From contig NZ_RDQF01000013.1 in the NCBI RefSeq assembly GCF_004114425.1, positions 1 through 64,000 of the forward strand: a stretch of DNA of 64,000 nucleotides. Reading direction: 5' to 3'. Under the pieces are notes generated by a model, which saw only the letters and a program-made list of their open reading frames with translations, did no database searches and had not been told where the DNA came from. Of the stretch, positions 49,610 through 57,986 are shown one piece after another. This DNA comes from Bradyrhizobium vignae (GTDB lineage Bacteria; Pseudomonadota; Alphaproteobacteria; Rhizobiales; Xanthobacteraceae). The first letter of the stretch is position 1, and each line of letters begins with the position of its first letter. A program made the position numbers and the translations under genes.

Positions 49610-51571
49610 CTACGCGGGCCGGAAGCCGGCGCGCTCGAGTGCTACGCGGGCCGCGTCCGAGCCGAGCGCATCGAGAAAGGCCTGCACTGCCGGCCGGTGT
49701 TTGCGCGCCGTCACCAGCGCGAAGTCATAATGCTCTTCCGCCAGCGGAATGAAGCCGAGGCTGGCCGCATGGGCGACCGGCGCGATCGTCATGCCCCAGT
49801 CCGCGCGGCGCTGGGCGACGGCCGCCGCCACCGCATTGTGCGAACGCGGCTGGTTCCAGTAGCCGTCCGGCCGTACGCCGCCGAGCAGCCGGTCGATCAG
49901 GATGCGCGTGCCGGCGCCCTGGTTGCGGTTGACCATGATGCAGCTGGAGTCCGCGAGCGCGGCAGCGACCGCATCCTTCGCGTTCAGGCCCTGGAAGCGC
50001 GTGTCGCCCTTTCGGAAGACGATGCCCTGCATCCGCCGCCAGCCTGGGACGAGCTCGAGCCCGTCGACGAGATAAGGCGTGTTGTAGGTCTCGCTCCTGT
50101 CGTCGAACAGGTGGATCGGCGCGAGATCGCATTCGCCGCGCTTGGCCGCTGCGAGGCCGCCGAGGCTGCCGACCGCAATGGAACGCACGGTCAGGCCGGC
50201 ATGCGCGACTTGTGCGGTGACGAGATCGAGGCCGGTGCAATGGCTGCCGACAATGACGAGATCGGGCACGCGCACATGCGGCGTGAATAGCGTCACCTCT
50301 GTCGCGGTCCCAGCCGGCATCTGATCGGCGAGCGCGTCGATGCGCAGGAATCCATCGGCCTGTGCAAATGACGTGATCGCACCAGAGCCCTTGCCGGAGG
50401 GATAGGCAATCAGGCCATCCCTGCCCTGGACCAGCGAGACCATGACGAATTCGGTGCGGCCGAGCTCGGACGCAATGCGCACCGGCACGGTCGCGCTGAC
50501 CTTGGCATCGGAGCGCGGCGGCAGGCCGGCCATCCTGCGCAGCACCGGCACGATCATATCGTGGAAGGTGAACATCGCCGAGGTTGGGAAGCCCGGCAGT
50601 ATCACCACCGGCTTGCCGTCGCAGACCGCAAGGCAAAGCGGCTTGCCGGGCTTGAGCGCCACACCATGCGCAATGATGCCGGGCGCGCCGAGTCGGCCGA
50701 TGATGCGATGGGAGAGATCGCCCGCGCCTTTCGACGTCCCCCCCGACAGCACCAGCATGTCGGCATCCGCAAGCGCGCTGCACATGGCGGCTTCGAGCCT
50801 GGCTTCATCGTCGGGAATGGCACCGAGGAAAACGGCCTCGCCACCATTCTCGTCGACCGCGGCCGCGACGATGGCGCCGTTGGTATCGTAGATTTCGGCA
50901 GGTCCGAGCGGCTGGCCGGGCTGAACCAGTTCGTCGCCGGTGGAGATCACGGCAACCCGCGGCCGGCGCGCGACACTCACCTCGGCAATGCCGCAAGCCG
51001 CCAGCATGCCGATCTCGCGCGAGCCCATGACGGTGCCGGCGCGCAGCAGCGCCTCGCCGCGCGCGATGTCGGATCCGGCGTATGAGACGAACTGCCCCGG
51101 CGAGACGGCGCGGCGGACATCGATCGCATCCGGCCCGGCCGGCTGGGTGTGCTCGACCATGACCACGGCATCGGCGCCGCGCGGCAGCGGACCGCCGGTG
51201 GCAATCGGCGTCGCAGTCCCGGCGGCCACCTGCAGCGACGACGCGGTGCCGCAATGAATTGTCTCGCCATTCAACGCAAGGCGCACGGGCGCGCCCTCGC
51301 CGGCCCCCGCGAGGTCGGCAGAGCGCACGGCAAAGCCGTCGACATTGGAGCGGTCGAACGGCGGCACGTCGATCGGCGCGGTAATGTCCTCGGCGAGCGC
51401 CGCGCCGAGCGCAGCGGCGAGCTTGCGCGTTTCGCTGCGAAGCGCGCGCGGCAACAAGGCCGCCTCGAAGCGCACCAGGGCCTCCTCGCGCGAGAGGATC
51501 TTGAGGAACTGCTCCTGTTCGAGCGCGCTGCGGTCTGGTGATTTCGGGATCATCGTCATGCCAGGACCCAT
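49610..51571 (-). CDS. MoeA fused to a periplasmic-binding-like domain
   Basis: A 653-residue protein. Residues 20-405 are MoeA-like (PPFDRSNVDGFAVRSADLAG, GGPLPRGADAVVMVEHTQ, VAVISTGDELVQPG, IYDTNGAIVAA, LSGGTSKGAGDLSHR, ILPGFPTSAMFTFHD). Residues about 430-653 form a binding-protein-like domain without signal peptide (IVGSHCTGLDLVTAQ, NRNQGAGTRILIDRLL, SHNAVAAAVAQRRADWGMTI). This second domain (PBP-like, Pfam PF12727) probably senses or holds an oxyanion such as molybdate or tungstate. It follows the next MoeA paralogue by one base (stop 51573); start at 51571 has a GGGAG site. Confidence 0.9.
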   Translation of the reverse strand: MGPGMTMIPKSPDRSALEQEQFLKILSREEALVRFEAALLPRALRSETRKLAAALGAALAEDITAPIDVPPFDRSNVDGFAVRSADLAGAGEGAPVRLALNGETIHCGTASSLQVAAGTATPIATGGPLPRGADAVVMVEHTQPAGPDAIDVRRAVSPGQFVSYAGSDIARGEALLRAGTVMGSREIGMLAACGIAEVSVARRPRVAVISTGDELVQPGQPLGPAEIYDTNGAIVAAAVDENGGEAVFLGAIPDDEARLEAAMCSALADADMLVLSGGTSKGAGDLSHRIIGRLGAPGIIAHGVALKPGKPLCLAVCDGKPVVILPGFPTSAMFTFHDMIVPVLRRMAGLPPRSDAKVSATVPVRIASELGRTEFVMVSLVQGRDGLIAYPSGKGSGAITSFAQADGFLRIDALADQMPAGTATEVTLFTPHVRVPDLVIVGSHCTGLDLVTAQVAHAGLTVRSIAVGSLGGLAAAKRGECDLAPIHLFDDRSETYNTPYLVDGLELVPGWRRMQGIVFRKGDTRFQGLNAKDAVAAALADSSCIMVNRNQGAGTRILIDRLLGGVRPDGYWNQPRSHNAVAAAVAQRRADWGMTIAPVAHAASLGFIPLAEEHYDFALVTARKHRPAVQAFLDALGSDAARVALERAGFRPA

Positions 51572-51572
51572 A

Positions 51573-52679
51573 TCACTCCCGCATCGGATGGGCATCCACC
51601 GGCGTACCTGCCGCAAATCCCTCGTGACTGGCAGGAATGAGCAGCCATGCGTCCGCACCGGCGATGGCCTGAAGCGGCCATTCTCGCACGGCAAGCGGCA
51701 GCCAGGCACGATGTTCCTCGGCCAGCAAAGCGATCTCAGCGATGCCGACACTGGATGCGATTTTTCGCGCGAGCGGCAGGGACACTTTTAGTCGCGGCCG
51801 ACGCGCCGACAAACGGTCGACGAGCGGCAGCACGAGCGCGAGCCACGCCGCAAGCGCAGAATCGGGCGAGCCGGGCAAGGCGACGACGGGAACTCGTCCG
51901 AGCCGTCCGACCGCGGCGGTGCGCCCGGGCTGGAGCGCAAGGCCGTGCGCCATCACCTCGCCGCGCTGCGCCAGGGCCGTGATGGCGGCGTCCTGTCGGC
52001 CGACGCCGCTACCGCCGATGGACAGCAGAAGATCGCAGGAGGACGCATCAAGCACGTCGGCAATCGATGCTGCATCGCGTGCACGGGCTTGACGCGTTTC
52101 CGCGTTCAATCCCGTGGCGCGCGCGATCCCGGCAATCAGATGCATCGTTGCCGTTGCGCCCGGCACGTTCACGATGTGCAGTCGGGGCCGCCGCACGCCG
52201 ATTTTCTCCAGGCCCGCAACGCGCGCGAGCAGCAGATCCGTCGCACCGATCGGACAGCCCTCGGCACCGGCTGGCGTGCGTTCCACGATGTCGCTACCGG
52301 CGCGCCGAACGCCCTGCCCCGGCACGCCCTCCGCCAGCACCTGGGCGAGCGGCCCCGCCACCTCCACCGCGTCGGCATCGAGCACACAATCGCAGCCCGC
52401 AGGCATCGCGTCGCCGGCCTCGACCCACGACGGCAGTTTAGTCAAAGGCAGCGGCGAGTAAGCGGACGCACCGACGAGATCATTGGCGGATAACGCCCAA
52501 CCGTCTGCGGCCGCAATGTCGCGCGAAGGATAGGCGGCAGGCAGCGGAGTGCCCGCCGCGATGCAGCCGATCGCGTCCGCCAGCGGCACCTCCACCGGCG
52601 CCACGGGATCAACGCCTCGCAGCAAAGCGGCGAGCGCGGTGTCGAGCGGCGTGAGCGAGGATGGCAGGCGTTGGGTCAT
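51573..52679 (-). CDS. MoeA-like paralogue
   Basis: A 368-residue protein with a diverged MoeA fold: IAAADGWALSANDLVGAS, PAGCDCVLDADAVE, RAGSDI, LHIVNVPGATATMHL, LLSIGGSGVGRQDAAITAL and VVALPGSPDSALAAWLAL. The common VDGYAV and TGDE signatures are altered, so substrate metal or reaction may differ from the other two. It lies between the MoeA fusion and the TupA-like gene on one strand. Candidate starts are the ATG at 52679, chosen because it precedes the fold, and two upstream. Confidence 0.8.
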   Translation of the reverse strand: MTQRLPSSLTPLDTALAALLRGVDPVAPVEVPLADAIGCIAAGTPLPAAYPSRDIAAADGWALSANDLVGASAYSPLPLTKLPSWVEAGDAMPAGCDCVLDADAVEVAGPLAQVLAEGVPGQGVRRAGSDIVERTPAGAEGCPIGATDLLLARVAGLEKIGVRRPRLHIVNVPGATATMHLIAGIARATGLNAETRQARARDAASIADVLDASSCDLLLSIGGSGVGRQDAAITALAQRGEVMAHGLALQPGRTAAVGRLGRVPVVALPGSPDSALAAWLALVLPLVDRLSARRPRLKVSLPLARKIASSVGIAEIALLAEEHRAWLPLAVREWPLQAIAGADAWLLIPASHEGFAAGTPVDAHPMRE

Positions 52680-52733
52680 GCGCCATGATGGATCACGCAT
52701 CGTCCGGTTTGGCAACCGCCGGCGACGACGGCC

Positions 52734-53561
52734 TCAGCCGCCGGACCTGTCCGAATTGGGGAAGAACAGCTGCTGCCCGTCGACCTTGTAGCCGGCGATC
52801 GCTGTCTGCCCCTCCGGCGACGTCAGCCAGTCGATGAAGGTCTGCGCGAGGTCCTTCTTCACGTTCGGGAACTTCTCGGGGCTCACGAGCATCACGCCAT
52901 ACTGGTTGAGCAGTCGCCGGTCGCCTTCGACGACGATGTCGAGATCGCCGCGATCCCTGAAGCCGGTCCAGCTGCCGCGATCCGACAGCACATAGGCGTT
53001 GGCCGCACGCGCGGCCTCGAGCGCCGCATCCATGCCCTGCTTGGCCTCGCGATACCAGGCGCCCTTGGCGCTCGCGATGTCGATGCCGGCGACGATCCAA
53101 AGCGCGAGTTCCGCGGCGTGAGTGCCCGACCGATCGCCACGCGTCACGAACGGCGCGCCCTTGGCTTCGATCGCTTTCAGCGCCGTCGCGATGTCCTTGC
53201 CCTTCACGCCCGCAGGATCGCTCTTCGGCCCGATCAACACATAATCGTTGTACATCACGTCGTAGCGCTTCACGCCAAAGCCGTCGGCAACGAATTTCTC
53301 CTCCTGAGGCCTCGCGTGCATCAGCACGACGTCGACCTCGCCCCGTCGCGCCCCATCGAGCACTTCGTCGGCGCGCCGTGCGATCACGGTGACGTCGATG
53401 CCGGTCTTGTCGCGGAAGATCGGCAGCAGATAGTTGAGCAGGCCGGACTCCTGCGTCGCCGTCGTCGTCGCGAGGACTATGCCGCGGTCCTGCGCGGACG
53501 ACGCGGCAACGCCCGCAGCAAGGCCGCAGAGAAGCGCGGCGGCAACGGATAGGCGGCCCAT
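52734..53561 (-). CDS. tupA: Tungstate/molybdate ABC transporter binding protein, TupA-like
   Basis: A 275-residue exported protein. Signal peptide (LSVAAALLCGLAAGVAASSAQ). The mature protein starts with IVLATTTATQESGLLNYLLP, close to the TTTS-x-x-(D/E)SG signature of TupA-type oxyanion binding; further family features are VLMHARPQEEKFVADGFG, RGDRSGTHAAELALW and LTSPEGQTAIAGYKVDG. It starts the moeA-type gene series (55 bases from the next start). No permease or ATPase (TupB, TupC) is in the window. The ATG at 53561 with a GGGGA site is preferred to a GTG five codons upstream. Confidence 0.9.
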   Translation of the reverse strand: MGRLSVAAALLCGLAAGVAASSAQDRGIVLATTTATQESGLLNYLLPIFRDKTGIDVTVIARRADEVLDGARRGEVDVVLMHARPQEEKFVADGFGVKRYDVMYNDYVLIGPKSDPAGVKGKDIATALKAIEAKGAPFVTRGDRSGTHAAELALWIVAGIDIASAKGAWYREAKQGMDAALEAARAANAYVLSDRGSWTGFRDRGDLDIVVEGDRRLLNQYGVMLVSPEKFPNVKKDLAQTFIDWLTSPEGQTAIAGYKVDGQQLFFPNSDRSGG

Positions 53562-53709
53562 GATCAAGTTCCCCACTGGCTATGACGCGATCATGATGAT
53601 CGATTGCGCCGCGCTCGTGACGCGCTTGCGCTGCTTAGCCGGGAAACTTCGGCAACGCAGAGCGCTCTGGGATCGTTCACCAGAGCAGAAATCGCGCGTG
53701 CGGATGTGT

Positions 53710-53993
53710 TGCAAAGCAGCGAGATGATCGGGCATGGTTCCCGCGCCGAACTGGTCCACGCCGGCCAGGCCGATTGCGGCATTGCGACGCGCGCCGCGGC
53801 GCGCTCGGCCGGTCTCGATTTCGTGCCGCTGGTCTGGGAGAACTTTGACCTCGCGATGCGGCAGCGCAGCTATTTCCGCCCTGCCATGCAGGCCTTGCTC
53901 CGCTTCCTGAACGAACGGCGGCTGCGCCAGCGTGCCGAGGAGCTGACCGGCTACGATCCCTCGCCCGCACGGCTGATCCGCTTCGCGGCCTGA
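53710..53993 (+). pseudogene. Truncated binding-protein-like domain (TupR-type relic)
   Basis: The region encodes about 90 residues (SEMIGHGSRAELVHAGQADCGIATRAAARSAGLDFVPLVWENFDLAMRQ onward) that match the last part of the PBP-like domain found in the MoeA fusion. No HTH or other N-terminal part precedes it, and the open frame starts only with a TTG. Binding-protein-like regulators with this domain are often divergent from tupA; this could be the remnant of one. The opposite reading, a short functional gene, cannot be excluded. Confidence 0.6.
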
Positions 53994-54091
53994 CGTTGAC
54001 GCCCGCCCCCAAACAGTTGCAAAAGAAACCAATTCAGCCGGGCATACCCGGACGCAACACCGGCCAACGAGCCGGCTCAGGGGAGGACAGC

Positions 54092-55306
54092 GTGAACCCA
54101 ACCAGATTTGGACTGCCGGTCGCGGCCGCTTTGACTGCGGCGCTGCTTTCAGGTGCGGCGTCGGCGCAGGTTTCCGACGACGTCGTCAAGATCGGCGTGC
54201 TCACCGACATGAACGGCCCGGCCTCGGCGCCGACCGGCCAGGGCTCGGTGACGGCGGCGCAAATGGCGATCGACGATTTCGGCGGCACCGTGCTCGGCAA
54301 GCCGATCAGCGTCGTGATCGGCGACCACCAGCTCAAGGCCGATGTCGGCGGCGCGATTGCGCGGCGCTGGTACGACGTCGACCACGTCGATCTGATCGTC
54401 GACGTGCCGGTCTCGGCGGTCGGGCTCGCGGTGCAGAACATCGCCAACGAGAAGAAGCGGCTGTTCATCACCCACTCCACCGGCACCGCGGATTTCCACG
54501 GCAAGTTCTGCTCGCCTTACGCGATCCAATGGGTGTTCGACACCCGCGCGCTCGCGGTCGGCACCGCGGACGCCGTGGTCAAGCGCGGCGGCGACAGCTG
54601 GTTCTTCATCACCGACGACTACGCCTTCGGCCATTCGCTGGAGCGCGACGCCTCCGCCGTCGTCACCGCCAATGGCGGCAAGGTGCTGGGCTCGGTGCGG
54701 CCGCCGCTGGCAACGCCGGACCTCTCCTCATTCGTGCTGCAGGCGCAGGCCTCCAAGGCCAAGATCATCGGCATTGCTGCCGGCCCCCCCAACAACATGA
54801 ACGAGATCAAGACCGGCGCCGAGTTCGGCGTGTTCAAGGGCGGCCAGCAGATGGCGGCGCTACTGGCGCTGATCACCGACATCCACGGCCTCGGCCTGCA
54901 AGCGGCGCAAGGCCTGCTCCTGACCACGTCGTTCTACTGGGACATGGACGACAAGACCCGCGAATGGTCGAAGCGCTATTTTGCCAAGATGAACAAGATG
55001 CCGTCGATGTGGCAGGCCGGCGTTTATTCCAGCGTGATGCACTATCTCAACGCCATCAAGGAGACCGGCACCGACGATCCGCTCAAGGTCGCGGCCAAGA
55101 TGCGCGAGAAGCCGATCGAGGATTTCTTCGCCCGCAACGGCAAACTGCGCGAGGACAATCTGATGGTGCACGACCTCTGGCTGGTGCAGGTGAAGACGCC
55201 GGAGGAGAGCAAATATCCGTGGGACTATTACAGGATCCTCACGACCATCTCCGGCGACAAGGCGTTCGGTCCGCCGGACCCGGCATGTGCGCTGGTGAAG
55301 AAGTGA
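54092..55306 (+). CDS. Branched-chain amino acid-type ABC substrate-binding protein
   Basis: A 404-residue exported protein of the LivJ-like family. The start is a GTG at 54092, supported by a perfect GGGAGG site five bases upstream. Signal peptide to about residue 25 (VAAALTAALLSGAASAQ). Two lobes: VVKIGVLTDMNGPASAPTGQGSVTAAQMAIDDFGG and SWFFITDDYAFGHSLERDASAVVTANGG. Relatives in rhizobia often bind aromatic acids rather than amino acids. No Liv permease or ATPase genes lie beside it in the window. Confidence 0.9.
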   Translation: MNPTRFGLPVAAALTAALLSGAASAQVSDDVVKIGVLTDMNGPASAPTGQGSVTAAQMAIDDFGGTVLGKPISVVIGDHQLKADVGGAIARRWYDVDHVDLIVDVPVSAVGLAVQNIANEKKRLFITHSTGTADFHGKFCSPYAIQWVFDTRALAVGTADAVVKRGGDSWFFITDDYAFGHSLERDASAVVTANGGKVLGSVRPPLATPDLSSFVLQAQASKAKIIGIAAGPPNNMNEIKTGAEFGVFKGGQQMAALLALITDIHGLGLQAAQGLLLTTSFYWDMDDKTREWSKRYFAKMNKMPSMWQAGVYSSVMHYLNAIKETGTDDPLKVAAKMREKPIEDFFARNGKLREDNLMVHDLWLVQVKTPEESKYPWDYYRILTTISGDKAFGPPDPACALVKK

Positions 55307-55316
55307 CGAGGTAGCC

Positions 55317-55415
55317 GTCATTCCGGGGCGGTCCGCAGGACCGAACTACGGTGCGCAATTGCGCACCTGAGAATCTCGAGATTCCGGGTTCGCGCTTCGT
55401 GCGCCAGGGAATGAC
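55317..55415. repeat. Palindromic interspersed repeat, 99 bases
   Basis: Ends are GTCATTCC and GGAATGAC; the interior contains GAATCTCGAGATTC, a perfect palindrome, and GTGCGCAATTGCGCAC, another. A third family of nested palindrome, distinct from those at 35.3 and 47.9 kb. It separates two solute-binding-protein genes that converge. Confidence 0.85.
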
Positions 55416-55425
55416 CGCTACGCGG

Positions 55426-56388
55426 TCACTTCACCACGCCGATCTCGCGAAAGTACTTCATCACGCCCGGATGGATCAGCTGCACCTTCGGCGCGGCCGC
55501 GACCGTGTTCGCGGCCGTGGTCTCGCAGGCCTGCGCGAGCTTCCTGCAGAACGTCGCCTCGATACCGTGCAGCGTCTTCGCGAGCCGATAGGCGACATCG
55601 TCGGGCAGATCCTCGCGCGTCAGCACGAAGCTCCACGAGCCGAGCGAAGCGATCGGCTCGGACTGTTTCGGATAGCTGCCGGCCGGCACGGTGAGCGGCT
55701 TCAGGAACGCATGCTTGGCGCGGATGCGCGCGATCTCTTCGGCATTGGGCGCGATGAAGCGCGCGCCCGATGCGCTCGAGGCGACCGCGGCAAAACCGGG
55801 CCAGCCGATGCCGGCGCCCCAGAGCGCGGCGACGCGGCCGTCCTCGACCATCGCAGGGCCGTCGCCGGCGCGGTCGAGATAGATCGCCTTGAAGTCCTCG
55901 TCCTGGTTCAGGCCGAGGCCATCGAGTACATAGCGCGCCAGGATCGGCAGGCCGGAGCCTTTGGCGCCGAACGCGACGGGCTGGCCAACGAGATCGCGAA
56001 TGGTCCTGTAGGGACTGTCCGCGCGCACCACGAACATGCCGGGGTTGGAATAGATCGCCGTGAGAATCTTCAATCGTACCGGCGCACGGCCGATGCCGGC
56101 GAAGGCCTCATAGGCCGGCTCGCCCGCGACCAGCGCAAGATCGAGCTCGCCTTTCTCCAGCAGCGGGATGTTCTCGTTGCTGCCCTTGGTGTTGCGCGGT
56201 GCGATGGAAATTTCCGGATCGGCCGCGTTCATCACCTCGGCGAAGGCATTGCCATAGAGCGGGAAGCCGCCGCCGGGTGTCGCGGTGCCGAGGCTGAGAG
56301 TAGTGGTCGGAATGGCCGTGCCTCCGGTTTGGGCGGCGGCGGAGCTGGCGAGCAGCGCCGCACTGATGAGCATCATCGCGAATCTCAT
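55426..56388 (-). CDS. TAXI-family TRAP transporter solute-binding protein
   Basis: A 320-residue exported protein. Signal peptide (MLISAALLASSAAAQ). The mature part starts LSLGTATPGGGFPLYGNAFAEVMN and carries the TAXI features TKGSNENIPLLEKGELDLALVAG, PYRTIRDLVGQPVAFGAKGSG and ILARYVLDGLGL. TAXI receptors deliver substrates such as glutamate or aromatic acids to a fused TRAP permease, which is absent here. Start at the ATG at 56388 has a GGGAGCG site. It is divergent from the next gene. Confidence 0.9.
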   Translation of the reverse strand: MRFAMMLISAALLASSAAAQTGGTAIPTTTLSLGTATPGGGFPLYGNAFAEVMNAADPEISIAPRNTKGSNENIPLLEKGELDLALVAGEPAYEAFAGIGRAPVRLKILTAIYSNPGMFVVRADSPYRTIRDLVGQPVAFGAKGSGLPILARYVLDGLGLNQDEDFKAIYLDRAGDGPAMVEDGRVAALWGAGIGWPGFAAVASSASGARFIAPNAEEIARIRAKHAFLKPLTVPAGSYPKQSEPIASLGSWSFVLTREDLPDDVAYRLAKTLHGIEATFCRKLAQACETTAANTVAAAPKVQLIHPGVMKYFREIGVVK

Positions 56389-56495
56389 GGTCGCTCCCGG
56401 CGGGCCTGCGTCAACATCGACTTGCGGCGATGTAGGCAGCCGCGCGTTTTTGTGAAAGCATGCCCTCCAACGACAATAAAGCAATGGGAGGCGTC

Positions 56496-57470
56496 ATGTT
56501 GCGAATTTTGCGTAACGGTGTTTTCGGGCTCGCAGTTCTCTTAGGTCTTTTCAGCGCCACCCCTCCCGCCGCCGCCGGCTACCCCGACCGTCCCGTGCAC
56601 TGGCTGATCGGCTTTGCCGCCGGCGGCCCGGTCGACATCGTGGCGCGGATCATGGCGCAGTGGCTGTCGGACCGTCTCGGCCAGCAATTCATCGTCGAGA
56701 ACCGCACCGGATCCGGCGGCAACATCGCCGCGGCTGCCGCGATCAATTCGCCTCCGGACGGCTACACGCTGCTGTTCGTCGCGCCCAACAACGCGATTTC
56801 GACCTCGCTCTACAAGAAGCTGCCGTTCGACTTTTTGCGCGACACCGTGCCGGTGGCCAGCATCATGCAGCTCACCAACATGCTGGTCGTCTCCAACGCG
56901 TTTCCGCCGAAGACGGTCCAGGAGTTCATCGACTATTGCAAGGCCAATCCCGGCAAGATCTCCTTTGCCTCCTCCGGCAACGGCACCTCGGTGCACATGT
57001 CGGCCGAGCTGTTCAAGGTGATGACGAAGTGCGACATGGTGCACGTGCCCTATCGCGGCTCGGCCATCGCCTTCCCCGACATCATCTCCAACAAGGTGCA
57101 GCTGATCTTCGACAATCTGCCCTCGGCGATGGAGCAGGTGAAAGGCGGCAATGTCCGCGCGCTCGGCGTGACCTCGCCGCAGCGCTGGCCGAGCGTGCCC
57201 GACGTGCCCGCGATCGCCGAGACCGTGCCGGGATTCGAATCGGTCGGCTTCTACGGCATCTCCGCGCCGAAGGGCACGCCGCCCGAGGTGATCGAGATCC
57301 TCAACAAGGCCGTCGGCGAAGCGCTGAAGGACCCCAAGCTGGTCGCGCGCCTCACTGAGGTCGGCGGCCTCCCCAAGCCGATGACGCCCGCCGAGTTCGG
57401 CAAGCTGGTCGCGGACGAAACCGAGAAGTGGCGCAAGGTGGTGGAGTTCGCCGGGGTCTCCGTGGACTAG
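56496..57470 (+). CDS. Bug-family (TctC-type) solute-binding protein
   Basis: A 324-residue exported protein. Signal peptide (LRILRNGVFGLAVLLGLFSATPPAAA). The mature protein starts YPDRPVHWLIGFAAGGPVDIVARIMA, the Bug signature, followed by VENRTGSGGNIAAAAAINSPPDGYTLLF and PKGTPPEVIEILNKAV. These proteins belong to tripartite tricarboxylate transporters; in Bradyrhizobium they occur in many orphan copies. Start at the ATG at 56496 is fixed by a GGGAGG site. No permease is adjacent. Confidence 0.92.
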   Translation: MLRILRNGVFGLAVLLGLFSATPPAAAGYPDRPVHWLIGFAAGGPVDIVARIMAQWLSDRLGQQFIVENRTGSGGNIAAAAAINSPPDGYTLLFVAPNNAISTSLYKKLPFDFLRDTVPVASIMQLTNMLVVSNAFPPKTVQEFIDYCKANPGKISFASSGNGTSVHMSAELFKVMTKCDMVHVPYRGSAIAFPDIISNKVQLIFDNLPSAMEQVKGGNVRALGVTSPQRWPSVPDVPAIAETVPGFESVGFYGISAPKGTPPEVIEILNKAVGEALKDPKLVARLTEVGGLPKPMTPAEFGKLVADETEKWRKVVEFAGVSVD

Positions 57471-57896
57471 GCGGCGGCCCGTCCGCTTGCTTGCGAGACA
57501 TCTGTGGGGACCGTGCGGTCCCCCTCAGACAAAAAGTCGAAAAACAACCCCATGCACAGTAGACGAGGCCAGCAATTACAAGGGGTTACGGAAGCACGAA
57601 ACGAGCCTTGCCGTAAGCTCGATTTGACCCGTCGGGCAAAACAGGACTATAAGGGCATCATCGCAGATTTCGGGTATTCAAAAATTCGGGCGCTGGCGCT
57701 CCTTCCGCCGGCGCGATGAGATTTGGATGAATCGTCATCGCGCTTTAGGTTGTTGTTTACGCATGACCTTTCCGGAAAACCGCTTCGCACTTTTCCGGAT
57801 CATGCTTTGGCGCCAGCATTGCACCCCCGCCTTCATCCCTGTAAACGAACCGCGCACCGTTGCCGGCCGCGTGTTCCCGCGAGCCGCCTCGCGGCG
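57471..57896. other. Intergenic stretch with repeat DNA before the tRNA
   Basis: No gene is accepted. An open frame (57504-57719) lies in what looks like repeat-derived DNA and has no ribosome-binding site. The palindrome at 57761-57805 is within it. The tRNA promoter should be just left of 57897 but is not distinct. Confidence 0.4.
57761..57805. repeat. REP-like palindrome
   Basis: GCATGACCTTTCCGGAAAA and TTTTCCGGATCATGC form an inverted repeat around CCGCTTCGCAC. From memory, very similar palindromes are common between genes in Bradyrhizobium, Rhodopseudomonas and Nitrobacter; this is recollection and was not searched. Confidence 0.65.
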
Positions 57897-57972
57897 GGGC
57901 CTGTAGCTCAATGGTTAGAGCCGGCCGCTCATAACGGTCTGGTTGCAGGTTCGAGTCCTGCCGGGCCCACCA
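57897..57972 (+). tRNA. tRNA with CAT anticodon, most likely tRNA-Ile2
   Basis: A full cloverleaf: acceptor stem GGGCCTG with CGGGCCC (one G-T pair), D arm GCTC-AATGGTTA-GAGC, anticodon stem GGCCG/CGGTC with loop CTCATAA, T arm with GGTTCGAGTC, and an encoded ACCA end. The anticodon CAT fits elongator tRNA-Met or the lysidine-modified tRNA-Ile2. The short D loop and the TGGT-GC stretch resemble ileX-type tRNA-Ile2 more than tRNA-Met. The integrase stop is 14 bases past the CCA end, so the 3' end is the probable attachment site. Confidence 0.88.
57948..57972 (+). other. Probable attachment site (att) at the tRNA 3' end
   Basis: Inferred from the position of the integrase gene. The crossover segment is likely within the T arm and acceptor end; the second direct copy should be beyond the right edge of the window, so it cannot be checked here. 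Confidence 0.45.
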
Positions 57973-57986
57973 ATAAAATCAGTAAC

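Noticed and set aside
57504-57719. 71-codon plus-strand frame before the tRNA
   Set aside because: No ribosome-binding site; the segment looks like repeat-derived intergenic DNA.
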